From Lachnospiraceae bacterium (GTDB lineage Bacteria > Bacillota > Clostridia > Lachnospirales > Lachnospiraceae): a DNA stretch of 44,300 bases. The notes below the pieces were generated by a model. That model ran no database searches, was not told the origin of the DNA, and worked only from the letters and a program-made list of their open reading frames with translations. Below are positions 25,020 through 34,070 of this stretch, in pieces; the first letter of the stretch is position 1; each line of letters starts with the position of its first letter. Made by a program: the position numbers and the translations under genes. The stretch is from NCBI GenBank assembly GCA_017446045.1, contig JAFSRP010000029.1:1-44300 (forward strand), written 5' to 3'.

Positions 25020-26234
25020 ATGAAGATGATCTCCGGCGGCGTATGTGCCGCAAAAGGATTTAAAGCGAACGGATTGCATTGCGGTATCCGTCCCAATACG
25101 ACGAAAAAAGACCTGGCGCTGGTGGTCAGTGATGTCCCTGCCGGTGCAGCGGCTGTATATACGACGAATCTGGTCAAAGGCGCGCCGCTTACCGTGACAA
25201 AGACACATATCGCAGACGGCATCGCCCAGGCAGTGATCTGCAACAGCGGCAATGCCAATACCTGCAATGCTGACGGTATCGAGATCGCGGAGAAGATGTC
25301 CGCTCTGGTGGAGGCTTGTACCGGTGTGGATGCCGGGAACGTGATCGTGGCTTCCACGGGCGTGATCGGACAGCCGCTCAACCTGGCGCCGATCGAGGCG
25401 GCAATGGAAGACCTTGCGGCAGGACTCTCCTATACCGGTGATCAGGATGCCGCGGAAGCTATCATGACGACAGACACTGTCATGAAAGAAGCTGCTGTAG
25501 AGTTTGAGATCGGCGGAAAGACCTGTCGTCTCGGAGGTATGGCCAAGGGAAGCGGCATGATCCATCCCAACATGGCAACCATGCTCGTATTCCTTACGAC
25601 CGATGCGGCGATCGCTCCGGATATGCTGCAGAGAGCGCTGTCTACGGATATTCAGAAGACTTTCAATATGATCTCCGTTGACGGGGATACTTCCACCAAT
25701 GACATGGTCTCCATTCTTGCGAACGGCATGGCCGGCAATGCCCTGATCTCTGCGGACGACGCAGACTTTGCGGTATTTATGAAGGCACTGAATACTGTGA
25801 CCATGCATCTTTGCCGCATGATCGCCGGAGACGGCGAGGGCGCTACAAAACTGCTGGAGTGTGCGGTGACGGGTGCTGCAGACGAACAGACGGCAAAGAC
25901 AGTCGCCAAGAGCGTCATCTGCTCCTCCCTTCTGAAGGCGGCCATGTTCGGCGCGGATGCCAACTGGGGCCGGGTCCTGTGTGCGATCGGTTACTCCGGG
26001 GCGGATGTGGACGTTCAGAAGATCGATGTCAGCTTCCGTTCGGCGAAGGGCACTGTCGAAGTATGCAGAAACGGAGCCGGGGTAGCTTTTTCGGAAGAAC
26101 AGGCCAAGGAGATCCTGCTGGAAAAGGAGATCGACATCCTGATCGGATTGAACAGCGGCGCTTCTTCCGCAACAGCCTGGGGATGCGACCTGACCTATGA
26201 CTATGTAAAGATCAACGGAGATTACCGGAGCTGA
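25020..26234 (+). CDS. argJ: Glutamate N-acetyltransferase / ornithine acetyltransferase (ArgJ precursor)
   Basis: 404 residues. The autoproteolysis site is in KGSGMIHPNMATML, with Thr187 as the new N-terminal nucleophile of the beta chain. Other blocks are the N-terminal GGVCAAKGFKANG, ICNSGNANTCNADG, DGDTSTNDMV and GANWGRV-type FGADANWGRVLCA. It moves the acetyl group from acetylornithine to glutamate, recycling it; some ArgJ proteins also use acetyl-CoA for the first step, which would be needed here since no argA is present in the window. Its stop is 11 bases before argB. Confidence 0.97.
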   Translation: MKMISGGVCAAKGFKANGLHCGIRPNTTKKDLALVVSDVPAGAAAVYTTNLVKGAPLTVTKTHIADGIAQAVICNSGNANTCNADGIEIAEKMSALVEACTGVDAGNVIVASTGVIGQPLNLAPIEAAMEDLAAGLSYTGDQDAAEAIMTTDTVMKEAAVEFEIGGKTCRLGGMAKGSGMIHPNMATMLVFLTTDAAIAPDMLQRALSTDIQKTFNMISVDGDTSTNDMVSILANGMAGNALISADDADFAVFMKALNTVTMHLCRMIAGDGEGATKLLECAVTGAADEQTAKTVAKSVICSSLLKAAMFGADANWGRVLCAIGYSGADVDVQKIDVSFRSAKGTVEVCRNGAGVAFSEEQAKEILLEKEIDILIGLNSGASSATAWGCDLTYDYVKINGDYRS

Positions 26235-26245
26235 GAGGTATAAGC

Positions 26246-27121
26246 ATGAACGCAACTTCCTTATCCAATGCCGAACGGGCGGAGGTCCTTACCCAGGCAC
26301 TTCCGTATATCCGGCAGTATAACAACAAGATCGTCGTCATCAAGTACGGCGGCAATGCCATGATCAATGAGAACCTGAAGCTGCAGGTCATGCAGGACAT
26401 CGTGCTGCTGTGGCTGATTGGTGTCAAGGTCGTCCTGGTGCATGGCGGGGGTCCGGAGATGAGCGACCTGATGAAGCGGCTCGGCAAACAGTCCGAGTTC
26501 GTCGGAGGACTGCGCGTGACAGATCGTGAGACCGTTGATATCGCGGAGATGGTCCTGGCCGGAAAGATCAACAAGACACTGGTCAATCTCCTGCAGGTGC
26601 ATGGCGGCAATGCCATGGGCATTTCCGGCATGGACGGACGGCTGATCGAGGCAGACTTCAAGGACGAAAAGCTGGGGTATGTCGGAAAGATCACGAAGAT
26701 CAACATTGCTCCCATCATGGACCTGCTGGAAAAGGGATATATTCCCGTAGTCTCCACACTGGGCTGTGATGCAAAAGGCAACGTCTACAATATTAATGGA
26801 GATACGGCTGCGGCTTACATTGCCGGAGCCCTGAAAGCGGAGAACATGATCATGATGACGGATATCGCAGGAATCCTGCGGGATCGTTATGACCCTTCGA
26901 CCCTGATACGGGCGCTGACAGTCTCTGAGGCCGAACATCTTTATGATACCGGCATTATCAGCGGCGGTATGATCCCCAAGGTGGATTCCTGCATCAAGGC
27001 GATCCAGATGGGTGTCGGACAGTGCATCGTCATGGATGGCTGTGTGCCGCATTCCATCCTGATGGAACTGCTGACCGACGAAGGTGCCGGCACCATGCTG
27101 ACAGCTGATCCGGAACCGTGA
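26246..27121 (+). CDS. argB: N-acetylglutamate kinase
   Basis: 291 residues, with a GAGAGGT ribosome binding site. VIKYGGNAMIN near residue 30 binds ATP phosphates, VLVHGGGPEMSDLM binds the acetylglutamate, and NINGDTAAAYIAGALKAENMIMMTDIAG closes the active site. An N-terminal helix of about 20 residues precedes the core; in other bacteria such an extension goes with hexamer formation and arginine feedback inhibition, so this enzyme may be arginine-sensitive (inference). It phosphorylates acetylglutamate, the second step of the pathway. Confidence 0.97.
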   Translation: MNATSLSNAERAEVLTQALPYIRQYNNKIVVIKYGGNAMINENLKLQVMQDIVLLWLIGVKVVLVHGGGPEMSDLMKRLGKQSEFVGGLRVTDRETVDIAEMVLAGKINKTLVNLLQVHGGNAMGISGMDGRLIEADFKDEKLGYVGKITKINIAPIMDLLEKGYIPVVSTLGCDAKGNVYNINGDTAAAYIAGALKAENMIMMTDIAGILRDRYDPSTLIRALTVSEAEHLYDTGIISGGMIPKVDSCIKAIQMGVGQCIVMDGCVPHSILMELLTDEGAGTMLTADPEP

Positions 27122-27205
27122 CCGGCCCGTCCTGCGGTTTTGCGAAACATCCCTTTATAAATGGCATTATCCATCAATAAGTTCTGAGAATATGGAGAAA
27201 GAAAA

Positions 27206-28369
27206 ATGAGTACCATTTACGAACTGGACAGCACCTATATTGCGTCGACCTATAAGCGTTTCCCGGTCTGCATTACGTCCGGCAAAGGATCTGAGGTCAC
27301 GGATGAGAACGGAAAGCGCTATATCGACCTGGGGTCCGGCATAGCCGTCACCAGCTTCGGTATCGCGGATGAGATCTGGCAGCAGGCCGTTATCGATCAG
27401 ATCGGCAAGGTACAGCATACCTCCAATCTGTATTATACGGAGCCCTGTGCGAGACTGGCAAAGCTCCTGTGCGAAAAGAGCGGGATGAAGAAGGTATTCT
27501 TCGGCAACTCGGGAGCAGAAGCGAATGAAGGCGCGATCAAGGCGGCACGTAAATACGCAGCCGAGAAGAAAGGACCGGAGTATTATACCATCGTTACGCT
27601 GGAGAACAGTTTCCATGGACGGACACTGACCACGCTTGCGGCGACAGGACAGGATGCCTTCCATAAGCTGTTCCAGCCACTGACCCCCGGTTTTGTACAT
27701 ACGCCAGCAAATGATCTGTCGGCTTTGATCGAAACTGTACATTCCAACAAAACAGCTGCTGTCATGATCGAATGTATCCAGGGGGAAGGCGGCGTCCGGG
27801 CACTGGATGCTGACTTTGTCAAAGGGATCGCGAAGCTGTGCGCCGAGGAAGACCTCATTTTCATCGTGGACGAAGTACAGAGCGGCAATGGCAGGAGCGG
27901 ATATATGTACTCCTATATGGCGTATGATGTGCTTCCGGATGTGGTCTCCACTGCCAAGGGACTGGCGGGCGGCTTGCCGATCGGTGCCGTTCTTCTCGGA
28001 GAAAAAGTAAAAGATGTTTTCAACTACGGTGATCACGGTTCGACCTTTGGAGGCAATCCCGTTGCCTGCGCTGCCGGTATCAGCGTGATGGAGAGGATCG
28101 ACGAGACACTGCTTGCAGAAGTGAGGGAGAAAAGCGCCTACCTGTTTGACGTACTCGGAAAATCAGAGGGGGTCAACGGTGTTTCGGGAATGGGACTGAT
28201 GATCGGTCTGGATACGGTGAAGCCGGCGGGAGATGTTGTGGCGGAATGCATGAAGAACGGAGTGCTCTGCCTGACTGCGCATGGAAAGGTACGTCTGCTT
28301 CCGGCCCTCAATATCCCGATGGAGCTGCTTCGTGAGGCAGTTGCCGTCATACAGGAAGCATGTAAATAA
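27206..28369 (+). CDS. argD: Acetylornithine aminotransferase
   Basis: 387 residues, a class III PLP aminotransferase with GGAGAAAG before the ATG. The blocks [62 protein letters not shown] (cofactor Asp) and [15 protein letters not shown] (Schiff-base Lys) are all present. It converts acetylglutamate semialdehyde to acetylornithine with glutamate as amino donor. The 84-base gap after argB holds no clear terminator or promoter. Confidence 0.96.
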   Translation: MSTIYELDSTYIASTYKRFPVCITSGKGSEVTDENGKRYIDLGSGIAVTSFGIADEIWQQAVIDQIGKVQHTSNLYYTEPCARLAKLLCEKSGMKKVFFGNSGAEANEGAIKAARKYAAEKKGPEYYTIVTLENSFHGRTLTTLAATGQDAFHKLFQPLTPGFVHTPANDLSALIETVHSNKTAAVMIECIQGEGGVRALDADFVKGIAKLCAEEDLIFIVDEVQSGNGRSGYMYSYMAYDVLPDVVSTAKGLAGGLPIGAVLLGEKVKDVFNYGDHGSTFGGNPVACAAGISVMERIDETLLAEVREKSAYLFDVLGKSEGVNGVSGMGLMIGLDTVKPAGDVVAECMKNGVLCLTAHGKVRLLPALNIPMELLREAVAVIQEACK

Positions 28370-28389
28370 AAAACATAAAGGAGAAAGGT

Positions 28390-29373
28390 ATGTCTCTGAA
28401 AGGAAGAAGCTTTCTGAAACTCCTCGACTTTACGCCGGAGGAGATCAATGAACTGCTGGATCTGGCTGCCGATCTGAAGGCAAAGAAAAAAGCGGGTACC
28501 CCGCATCGTATGTTTGAGGGCAAAAATATCGCCCTGATCTTTGAAAAGACCTCCACCCGCACCCGCTGTGCGTTTGAAGTGGCGGCAGCGGACCTTGGCA
28601 TGCATCCGACCTATCTGGATCCTTCGGGCTCCCAGATAGGAAAAAAGGAATCTATCGCGGATACTGCGCGTGTACTCGGACGTATGTATGACGGGATCGA
28701 GTATCGCGGCTACGGCCAGGAGATCGTCGAGGATCTTGCGAAATATGCGGGAGTTCCGGTATGGAACGGACTGACCAATGAATTTCATCCGACCCAGATC
28801 CTGGCGGATTTCCTGACGATCCGTGAACACTTCGGAAGCCTGCAGGGCAAAAAACTTGTGTATATGGGAGATGCCCGCTATAACATGGGCAACTCCCTGA
28901 TGGTGGGATGCGCAAAGATGGGTATGCATTTCATAGCCTGCGCGCCGAAGAAATATTTTCCGGATCAGGCACTGGTAGATACCTGCCGGCAGATCGCTGC
29001 CGGGACCGGCGCGGTTCTTGAGTTTATTGAAGATCCCTATCGGGCTACGAGCGGCGCCGATATTATTTATACCGACGTCTGGGTATCCATGGGTGAGCCG
29101 GATGAAGTATGGTCAGAACGGATCCATGACCTGATGCGCTATCAGGTCAACAAGTCCATTATGGACAATGCGGGTCCGCAGTGCCGCTTTATGCATTGCC
29201 TGCCGTCCTTCCATGATCTTAATACAAAGATCGGCAGGGAGATCTACGAGAAGTACAGCATTGACTGCATGGAGGTCTCTGATCTGGTCTTTGAAGGTCC
29301 GCAGTCGATCGTATTTGATGAGGCAGAAAACCGTATGCATACGATCAAAGCAGTGATGGCAGCAACACTTTAA
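28390..29373 (+). CDS. argF: Ornithine carbamoyltransferase
   Basis: 327 residues, with an AAAGGAGAAAGG ribosome binding site 20 bases after argD. The carbamoyl phosphate motif STRTR lies at residues 55-59, [12 protein letters not shown] in the middle, and HCLPSFHD near the C-terminus (usually HCLPAFHD). It makes citrulline from ornithine and carbamoyl phosphate. A catabolic role in an arginine deiminase system is possible for such enzymes, but its place in a biosynthetic operon favours the anabolic one. It is the last gene of the operon. Confidence 0.97.
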   Translation: MSLKGRSFLKLLDFTPEEINELLDLAADLKAKKKAGTPHRMFEGKNIALIFEKTSTRTRCAFEVAAADLGMHPTYLDPSGSQIGKKESIADTARVLGRMYDGIEYRGYGQEIVEDLAKYAGVPVWNGLTNEFHPTQILADFLTIREHFGSLQGKKLVYMGDARYNMGNSLMVGCAKMGMHFIACAPKKYFPDQALVDTCRQIAAGTGAVLEFIEDPYRATSGADIIYTDVWVSMGEPDEVWSERIHDLMRYQVNKSIMDNAGPQCRFMHCLPSFHDLNTKIGREIYEKYSIDCMEVSDLVFEGPQSIVFDEAENRMHTIKAVMAATL

Positions 29374-29400
29374 ACGATCCGGCATCCGATGTAAAAAAGA

Positions 29401-29447
29401 AGCAGTCTGTTCCCGTATCCGAGGGAAACAGACTGCTGTTTTGTTGA
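29401..29447 (+). terminator. Rho-independent terminator of the arginine operon
   Basis: A long stem (29401-29414 with 29423-29437, one bulged base) is followed by a T-rich tail, 28 bases after argF. Confidence 0.85.
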
Positions 29448-29487
29448 ATATCAGAACGTTTTCATACAAACGTATATAGAATACTGC

Positions 29488-30306
29488 TTAACCCAGCGGC
29501 CCCTCACAGAATTTGCATTTGCCGCTGTCCGTCGGTGTCTCACTTCCGCACCACGGGCACTTGACAGTCGCCGGTCCCCCTGCAGCCGGGGCCGCTGCCG
29601 CGGCGGGCTCTGTCTGCGGTGCTGCAGGCTGCGGCGCGGAGGATGCCTGGATCATGCCATTGACGGCTTCCTTGATCTCATTGCCCATGTTGAGATACTC
29701 GTAAAACTGTCCCGCGGCGGTATTTCTGTTGATCGAACCCGTACCGATACGCCAGTTGGGGTCCACACCCGCCATGGAACGCTCTCCGGTGTCGACGGAG
29801 CTCGGGTTCAGACGGAACTTCATTTCGTCAAAGTAAGGGTGGTTCACCCTGATCGTTACATAGAAATCGTAGGAATACTCGTAACGCGGCGGGACGAAGC
29901 TGACGCTCTTGCCGGAGTCGTCCTTCTGCTTAAGCTCGGAGCTGTCCTCATCGATATCCAGAAAGCATCCGGTCACCTGGTCAAAACCCAGAACATCAGG
30001 ATTTTCGGCTGCCAGGTCCCTCTCGTCAGTGACCATAAATTTATGCGCTGTGTCGTCGATCAGAAGCTTTGTGTTCCGGCCGAGATCACGGGTAATGCGG
30101 AAAGCCTGTACGGCTGATTTGTTGGCTTCACGATAGCTCAGCTGGTCGGTGATCTCCTGCAGTGTACTGTGGCGGCGCTCACTGAACCAGGGAGAAAGCT
30201 TCGCCGCACAGTCTTTGCAGAGATTGCCGTCTTCGAGCTTACGGTTGCCGAAAAGACCGATCTTGTTGCCGCAGATATCACAGTATTTCTTATCAAACAG
30301 TCCCAT
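29488..30306 (-). CDS. DUF4428-type zinc-finger protein with C-terminal zinc ribbon
   Basis: 272 residues. The N-terminus has CDICGNKIGLFG then LCKDC, a four-cysteine zinc site of the DUF4428 type. The middle, about residues 75-215, contains KLLIDDTAHKFMV and a beta-rich segment with YSYDFYVTIRVNHPYFDEMKFRLN. A Pro/Ala-rich linker follows (APQPAAPQTEPAAAAAPAAG), then a second zinc ribbon CPWCGSETPTDSGKCKFC at the very end. There is no signal peptide or membrane segment. Family members are common in gut Firmicutes and of unknown role. A GGAG ribosome binding site lies about 10 bases before the start. Confidence 0.8.
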   Translation of the reverse strand: MGLFDKKYCDICGNKIGLFGNRKLEDGNLCKDCAAKLSPWFSERRHSTLQEITDQLSYREANKSAVQAFRITRDLGRNTKLLIDDTAHKFMVTDERDLAAENPDVLGFDQVTGCFLDIDEDSSELKQKDDSGKSVSFVPPRYEYSYDFYVTIRVNHPYFDEMKFRLNPSSVDTGERSMAGVDPNWRIGTGSINRNTAAGQFYEYLNMGNEIKEAVNGMIQASSAPQPAAPQTEPAAAAAPAAGGPATVKCPWCGSETPTDSGKCKFCEGPLG

Positions 30307-30386
30307 AGATTCATTCTCCTTTTCTGGTATTTAAAATGCAGGGCGGACCGATGACGGCCCGCCCCGTGATGCTTTCATTATGGAAA

Positions 30387-30959
30387 TTAAAGACCAAAAG
30401 CCTGCGCCCAGAACCAGGACCCGTTAGGTGCCTGATAAATGGCGACGCCCATGGTGCTGAACTTGCCGGATTCAATGTTGGCCCGGTGTGTGGGTGAATC
30501 CATCCAGGCCTGGACGACGGTGTCCGCGTTGTAATATCCTTTGGCAAGGTTCTCGCCGAACATGATCGCGCTGTTTACGGTCCACCATTCCGTGTTGTCA
30601 GGACGTGTGTGCGAGAAACTTTGGGCAGCTTCCTGCGCACGTACCATGGCTGCCTGCTCCAGACGCGGATCCCAGTTGAGCGGGCCCAGGCCTGCAGCCG
30701 CACGGCGGCTGTTGACCAGATCCAGGGTGCCGATCGCCTGTGAGAGCGCCTCTTCACTGGACTCTGCTTCTCCCGCGAGCGCGATCGCGGTCTCATCGAT
30801 GTAATGGAAAGGCCCTTCATCTGCTTCGTCACGGGCCGCTGCGGTGTTATCCAGCTCGGCTGTTTCGTTCAGTTTGGGCTGGCTGACATAGAAACCAATA
30901 GCTGCAGCCAGCACTACGGTCAGGGCTATGATGCCGATCAGGATCTTTTTGTTCTTCAT
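30387..30959 (-). CDS. Secreted or membrane-anchored CAP (SCP/PR1-like) domain protein
   Basis: 190 residues from the ATG at 30959-30957, with GAGGT 7 bases before it. An N-terminal hydrophobic segment (residues 5-25) acts as signal or anchor. A charged linker of about 40 residues leads to a CAP domain: LVNSRRAAAGLGPLNWDPRLEQAAMVRAQEAAQSFSHTRPDN, then MFGENLAKGYYNADTVVQAWMDSPTHRANI and the final SWFWAQAFG. The His in FSHTRP, Glu in GENLA, and His in PTHRANI are the usual CAP-site residues. The function of bacterial CAP proteins is mostly unknown. The gene lies 80 bases upstream of the DUF4428 gene in the same direction. Confidence 0.88.
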   Translation of the reverse strand: MKNKKILIGIIALTVVLAAAIGFYVSQPKLNETAELDNTAAARDEADEGPFHYIDETAIALAGEAESSEEALSQAIGTLDLVNSRRAAAGLGPLNWDPRLEQAAMVRAQEAAQSFSHTRPDNTEWWTVNSAIMFGENLAKGYYNADTVVQAWMDSPTHRANIESGKFSTMGVAIYQAPNGSWFWAQAFGL

Positions 30960-31213
30960 AGTAGTTACCTCATGGAAAAGGAGTATGATCCCCTGCTGCT
31001 TCGATCCGAAAACCGGATATCCGGTCACGGGAGCGGGAACTGTACCTGTCTGTTGACTGCAGTATAGCAGACGAAGGGACACAAAACCGATACAGAACAG
31101 GGATTTTTTTCGGGTTTTTTTTATTGTTACTAAAAAATATAATATCACCCGTCAGTTTTGAATGCAAGCGCATAAGAGGATTCATTGTCTGTCTACGCAA
31201 GTATCATGTTTTG

Positions 31214-31222
31214 TGTTATACT
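31214..31222 (+). promoter_or_regulatory. Extended -10 element at the lipoprotein start
   Basis: TGTTATACT is an extended -10 whose predicted transcription start falls at or within a base of the ATG at 31230. If used, the message would be leaderless. No convincing -35 was found. Confidence 0.35.
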
Positions 31223-31229
31223 CTACAAT

Positions 31230-32219
31230 ATGGTGGAATCCTATTACAACAGCATACGGACACTGACTGCCGCGGCTTTTCGGTCTTTACGCTTCACTGT
31301 ACTGACGCTCGTGTTCATGATCCCGGCTTTAGCTATGGCCGGCTGCAGCGGCGGTGGAGCGGCAGCGGCGCAGACGGAGCCGGAGAAAGATGTGATAGGC
31401 TCCAGAGACTCCACGCCGGAAGTTCTGGTGCCCGAACATCCCGGCACCGAGGTGCTGGGCAATGAAGAGGCTGAGATCGACATTACCCGTATCGCGGACG
31501 GGTATTTCAGTGCCGCTTATCACGGTGATTCGAAAAAGGTCAAGCTGCAGATGACAGCAGATGCGGGCCTGACCTATACCTATGACCTGGTGCCTGACGG
31601 AAGCTGGAATGTGTTTCCGGTCTCGGACGGAAGCGGCCATTATGTCCTGGGGATCTATACGAACATCGAAGCAACGATGTACGCGGAGGTGTTCAGTACG
31701 GAATTGGATGTGGAACTGACGAATGATTTCATACCGTTTCTCTACCCTAATCAATATGTGTGGTTTACGAAAGATACCCGGGCTGTTTCAAAAGGCGCGG
31801 AGCTCTGTCGTTCAGCGGATACCGATCTGGACTGCGTGACCAAGATCTACCAGTATGTGACAGGAAATATCGTCTACGACCGTGAGGAGGCTGAGAATGT
31901 GCAAAGCGGTTACCTGCCGGATGTAGATGAAGTGATGGACACCGGCAAGGGCATCTGCCTGGATTATTCATCGCTCATGGCTTCGATGCTCCGATCCCAG
32001 GGGATCCCTACGAGAATGGAGGTCGGGTATGCCGGCACAGCCTATCATGCGTGGATCTCCTGTTATGTAGATGAGATCGGCTGGATCAACAGCCTGATCT
32101 ATTTCGACGGAGAGAACTGGTCTATGATGGACCCGACCATGGCAGCCAGCCAGGGCGAAAAAAAACTGAAAAAGTTTATAGGGGACGGAACGAACTACCG
32201 CAGGCTCTACCTGTATTAG
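31230..32219 (+). CDS. Transglutaminase-like lipoprotein
   Basis: 329 residues from the ATG at 31230. The start is unsettled: an in-frame TTG at 31185 has AGAGGA only 4 bases before it, another ATG lies at 31206, and the 31230 ATG has no ribosome binding site. All give a lipoprotein signal, a hydrophobic segment ending in ALAMAGC. A low-complexity linker follows, then a beta-rich region with DLVPDGSWNVFPVSDGSGHYVLGIY. The C-terminal domain carries a transglutaminase-like triad: Cys in GKGICLDYSSLMASML, His in AYHAWISC, Asp in MMDPTMAA. Proteins of this type are exported proteases or peptidoglycan-related enzymes of unknown substrate. A type IV pilus cassette begins 42 bases later. Confidence 0.8.
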   Translation: MVESYYNSIRTLTAAAFRSLRFTVLTLVFMIPALAMAGCSGGGAAAAQTEPEKDVIGSRDSTPEVLVPEHPGTEVLGNEEAEIDITRIADGYFSAAYHGDSKKVKLQMTADAGLTYTYDLVPDGSWNVFPVSDGSGHYVLGIYTNIEATMYAEVFSTELDVELTNDFIPFLYPNQYVWFTKDTRAVSKGAELCRSADTDLDCVTKIYQYVTGNIVYDREEAENVQSGYLPDVDEVMDTGKGICLDYSSLMASMLRSQGIPTRMEVGYAGTAYHAWISCYVDEIGWINSLIYFDGENWSMMDPTMAASQGEKKLKKFIGDGTNYRRLYLY

Positions 32220-32261
32220 TATGTCTGTCTGTTTATAAATAGTAACTTGGAGAGGTTGTAT

Positions 32262-32990
32262 ATGACAGATAAGGAGTTGCAGAAACTTAGACGTCCGGAA
32301 CTGCTGAACCTGCTTTTAAGCCTGGAACAGGAGAATGAGACGCTTCGCGCGGAGCTTGAGGAACAGAAGAAGCAGCTGGCAGGCAGGACGATCCTGCTGG
32401 AAGAAAGCGGCTCGATCGCGGAGGCGGCACTGAAGGTGAATCATGTTTTCGAGGCGGCGCAGGCATCCGCGGACCAGTATCTGGATAATATCCGGAGACT
32501 CAGCGAAACAGCGGAATCCCGCGCGAATCTGATCGTTGAAGCGGCGCAGAGCAGGGCGGATCTCATGCTGAAGGATATGACGGCACGCTGTGAGACGCTG
32601 GATGCCGAGACAAAGGCACGCTGCGAGACGCTTGACCGTGAGACCGCGGAGACCTGTGACAGACTTCGCAGGGAGACGGACGAATACTGCGAAAAGCTCC
32701 GTACAGAAACCGAAACCAGGACCCGTAACAAAACGGAAGAAACGAAGAGAAGCTGCAGCAGTCTGGAAAAGGAGACGGAAGAGAAGTGCCGCGTCCTGGA
32801 AAATGAGACTGCAGTCCGTTGTGAGGCAGAAAAGGCAAAAACGAAGGAGTATGTGGACAGGGTGACCGAAGAGTGCCTGGCAATGAAGAAAAAAGCCGAG
32901 CAGGATGCCAATGCCTACTGGGATGACGTGACTCGCAAGGTCCGTCTGCTTCTCGGCGAACATGAGGAACTGAAGGAGATCAGTGTATAA
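32262..32990 (+). CDS. Coiled-coil protein with cysteine-bearing 11-residue repeats
   Basis: 242 residues from the ATG at 32262, with GGAGAGG 6 bases before it. There is no signal or membrane segment, so it is expected in the cytoplasm. The N-terminus (LQKLRRPELLNLLLSLEQENETLRAEL) is a leucine-rich helical cap seen in other Clostridia proteins. From about residue 82 to 225 the chain follows an 11-residue period, with consensus C-x-x-L-x-x-E-T-x-x-x. Cysteines fall at 110, 121, 132, 143, 165, 176 and 187, with Thr at 154 and Val at 198 in the same register. Such hendecads form a straight or slightly right-handed coiled coil. Its stop codon overlaps the ATG of the PilC gene by one base, tying it to pilus assembly. 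Function unknown. Confidence 0.75.
   Translation: MTDKELQKLRRPELLNLLLSLEQENETLRAELEEQKKQLAGRTILLEESGSIAEAALKVNHVFEAAQASADQYLDNIRRLSETAESRANLIVEAAQSRADLMLKDMTARCETLDAETKARCETLDRETAETCDRLRRETDEYCEKLRTETETRTRNKTEETKRSCSSLEKETEEKCRVLENETAVRCEAEKAKTKEYVDRVTEECLAMKKKAEQDANAYWDDVTRKVRLLLGEHEELKEISV
32580..32876 (+). repeat. Degenerate 33-bp tandem repeat encoding hendecads
   Basis: Nine successive 33-base units encode residues 107-205 of the coiled-coil protein. The protein period is exact but the DNA units have diverged, apart from similar neighbours at 32580-32650, so the repeat is old and kept by selection on protein structure (inference). Confidence 0.7.
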
Positions 32991-34042
32991 TGAAAGCCGG
33001 AAAGAAAAAGCAGCTTTCATCTGCCGCTGTGTTTCAGATATTTTCGCAGCTGCATGAATTGACAGGCGCAGGCATTACGCCTTATGCGGCGCTGGGTATT
33101 ATGGCGGGAGATGCGGATCATGGCAGCCTTGCGGAACTGCTGAAAGAACTGGCAGATCGGATCTCGGGCGGTGCTTTGCTAAGTGAAGCCGTCACGGAGG
33201 CAGGCGTTTTTCCGCCCTATGTCGGTGAGCTTCTTTATGTGGGTGAGCAGACAGGACGGATCGACGAAGCCTGTGGCGCGCTTGGGCGCTACTATGAAGA
33301 AGAGGATGCGCTGCGGGAGTCGATCCGTTCTGCCGTCAGTTATCCGTTGATGATGATCGTGGTCATGTTCCTGGTGATCGTGGTCCTGATGAATCAGGTC
33401 ATGCCGGTCTTTATGCAGGTCTTTCATCAGCTGGGAGCCACTGCCGGAGGCACTATGCAGGCAATGCTGAAGCTGAGCGGCTTTTTCAGCCGGTATTATA
33501 TCGTACTGGCAGTCCTGTTGGCGCTGGTTCTGCTGGCATTTTTGTACTGTTGTTTTACGGAGAACGGGCGGCGGCTGGCAGGCAGGCTGGCCGGACGCTT
33601 TCCGCTGACGCGCAGCCTGATGGAAGATCTGGCACTGGTGCGCTTTACCAGCGGCCTACGTATGGCGTATGCGGCCGGACTCGATCCGTACCGCAGCCTG
33701 GAGATCGCGGAGCGTATCGTTGAGTATCCGCCGCTGGAAGATAAGATCGAACTATGCCGGAAGCGGCTGTATGAAGGAGAGAGTTTTTCCGGCGCAATGG
33801 CCAATTCCGGCATCTACCGTCCTTTCTATACGAGCATGCTGACCGTTTTCTCCGAAGCCGGAAGCATGGATCGCGCGCTGGAGTTTATCGCTGCGCATTA
33901 TAAAGAGGATACGGACAGACGGATCGGCAGGATCCTGTCTGCCATAGAACCGACCATGGTCATAGTGATCGCGCTGATCGTCGGTGTGATCCTTTTGTCT
34001 GTGATCATGCCGCTGATCGGTATCATGTCCGGTATCGGCTGA
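32990..34042 (+). CDS. pilC: Type IV pilus / type II secretion inner-membrane platform protein (PilC/GspF)
   Basis: 350 residues, with two T2SSF domains. Domain 1 contains FSQLHELTGAGITPYAALGIMA and VGELLYVGEQTGRIDEACGALGRYYEEED. Domain 2 contains VRFTSGLRMAYAAGLDPYRSLEIAERIV and YTSMLTVFSEAGSMDRALEFIAAHYKEDTDRRIGRILSAIEPTMVIVIALIVGVILL. Three or four membrane helices are present. PilC couples the cytoplasmic ATPases to pilin insertion and removal. Its ATG overlaps the stop of the coiled-coil gene (TAATG), and two small membrane-protein genes follow. The matching ATPase encoded in this window is PilT on the other strand. Confidence 0.92.
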   Translation: MKAGKKKQLSSAAVFQIFSQLHELTGAGITPYAALGIMAGDADHGSLAELLKELADRISGGALLSEAVTEAGVFPPYVGELLYVGEQTGRIDEACGALGRYYEEEDALRESIRSAVSYPLMMIVVMFLVIVVLMNQVMPVFMQVFHQLGATAGGTMQAMLKLSGFFSRYYIVLAVLLALVLLAFLYCCFTENGRRLAGRLAGRFPLTRSLMEDLALVRFTSGLRMAYAAGLDPYRSLEIAERIVEYPPLEDKIELCRKRLYEGESFSGAMANSGIYRPFYTSMLTVFSEAGSMDRALEFIAAHYKEDTDRRIGRILSAIEPTMVIVIALIVGVILLSVIMPLIGIMSGIG

Positions 34043-34070
34043 GCACAAACAGGTATTTCCGGTTCGACAG

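Noticed and set aside
30975-31135. A + strand promoter (TATAAT at 31138) for the lipoprotein gene
   Set aside because: The -10 is good but no -35 lies at 16-18 bases; T-rich runs at 31103-31122 are not a convincing substitute. It is kept only as an alternative to the leaderless start.
32580-32876. A CRISPR array or non-coding tandem repeat
   Set aside because: The 33-base units are in frame, diverged, without spacers, and encode a regular protein repeat.
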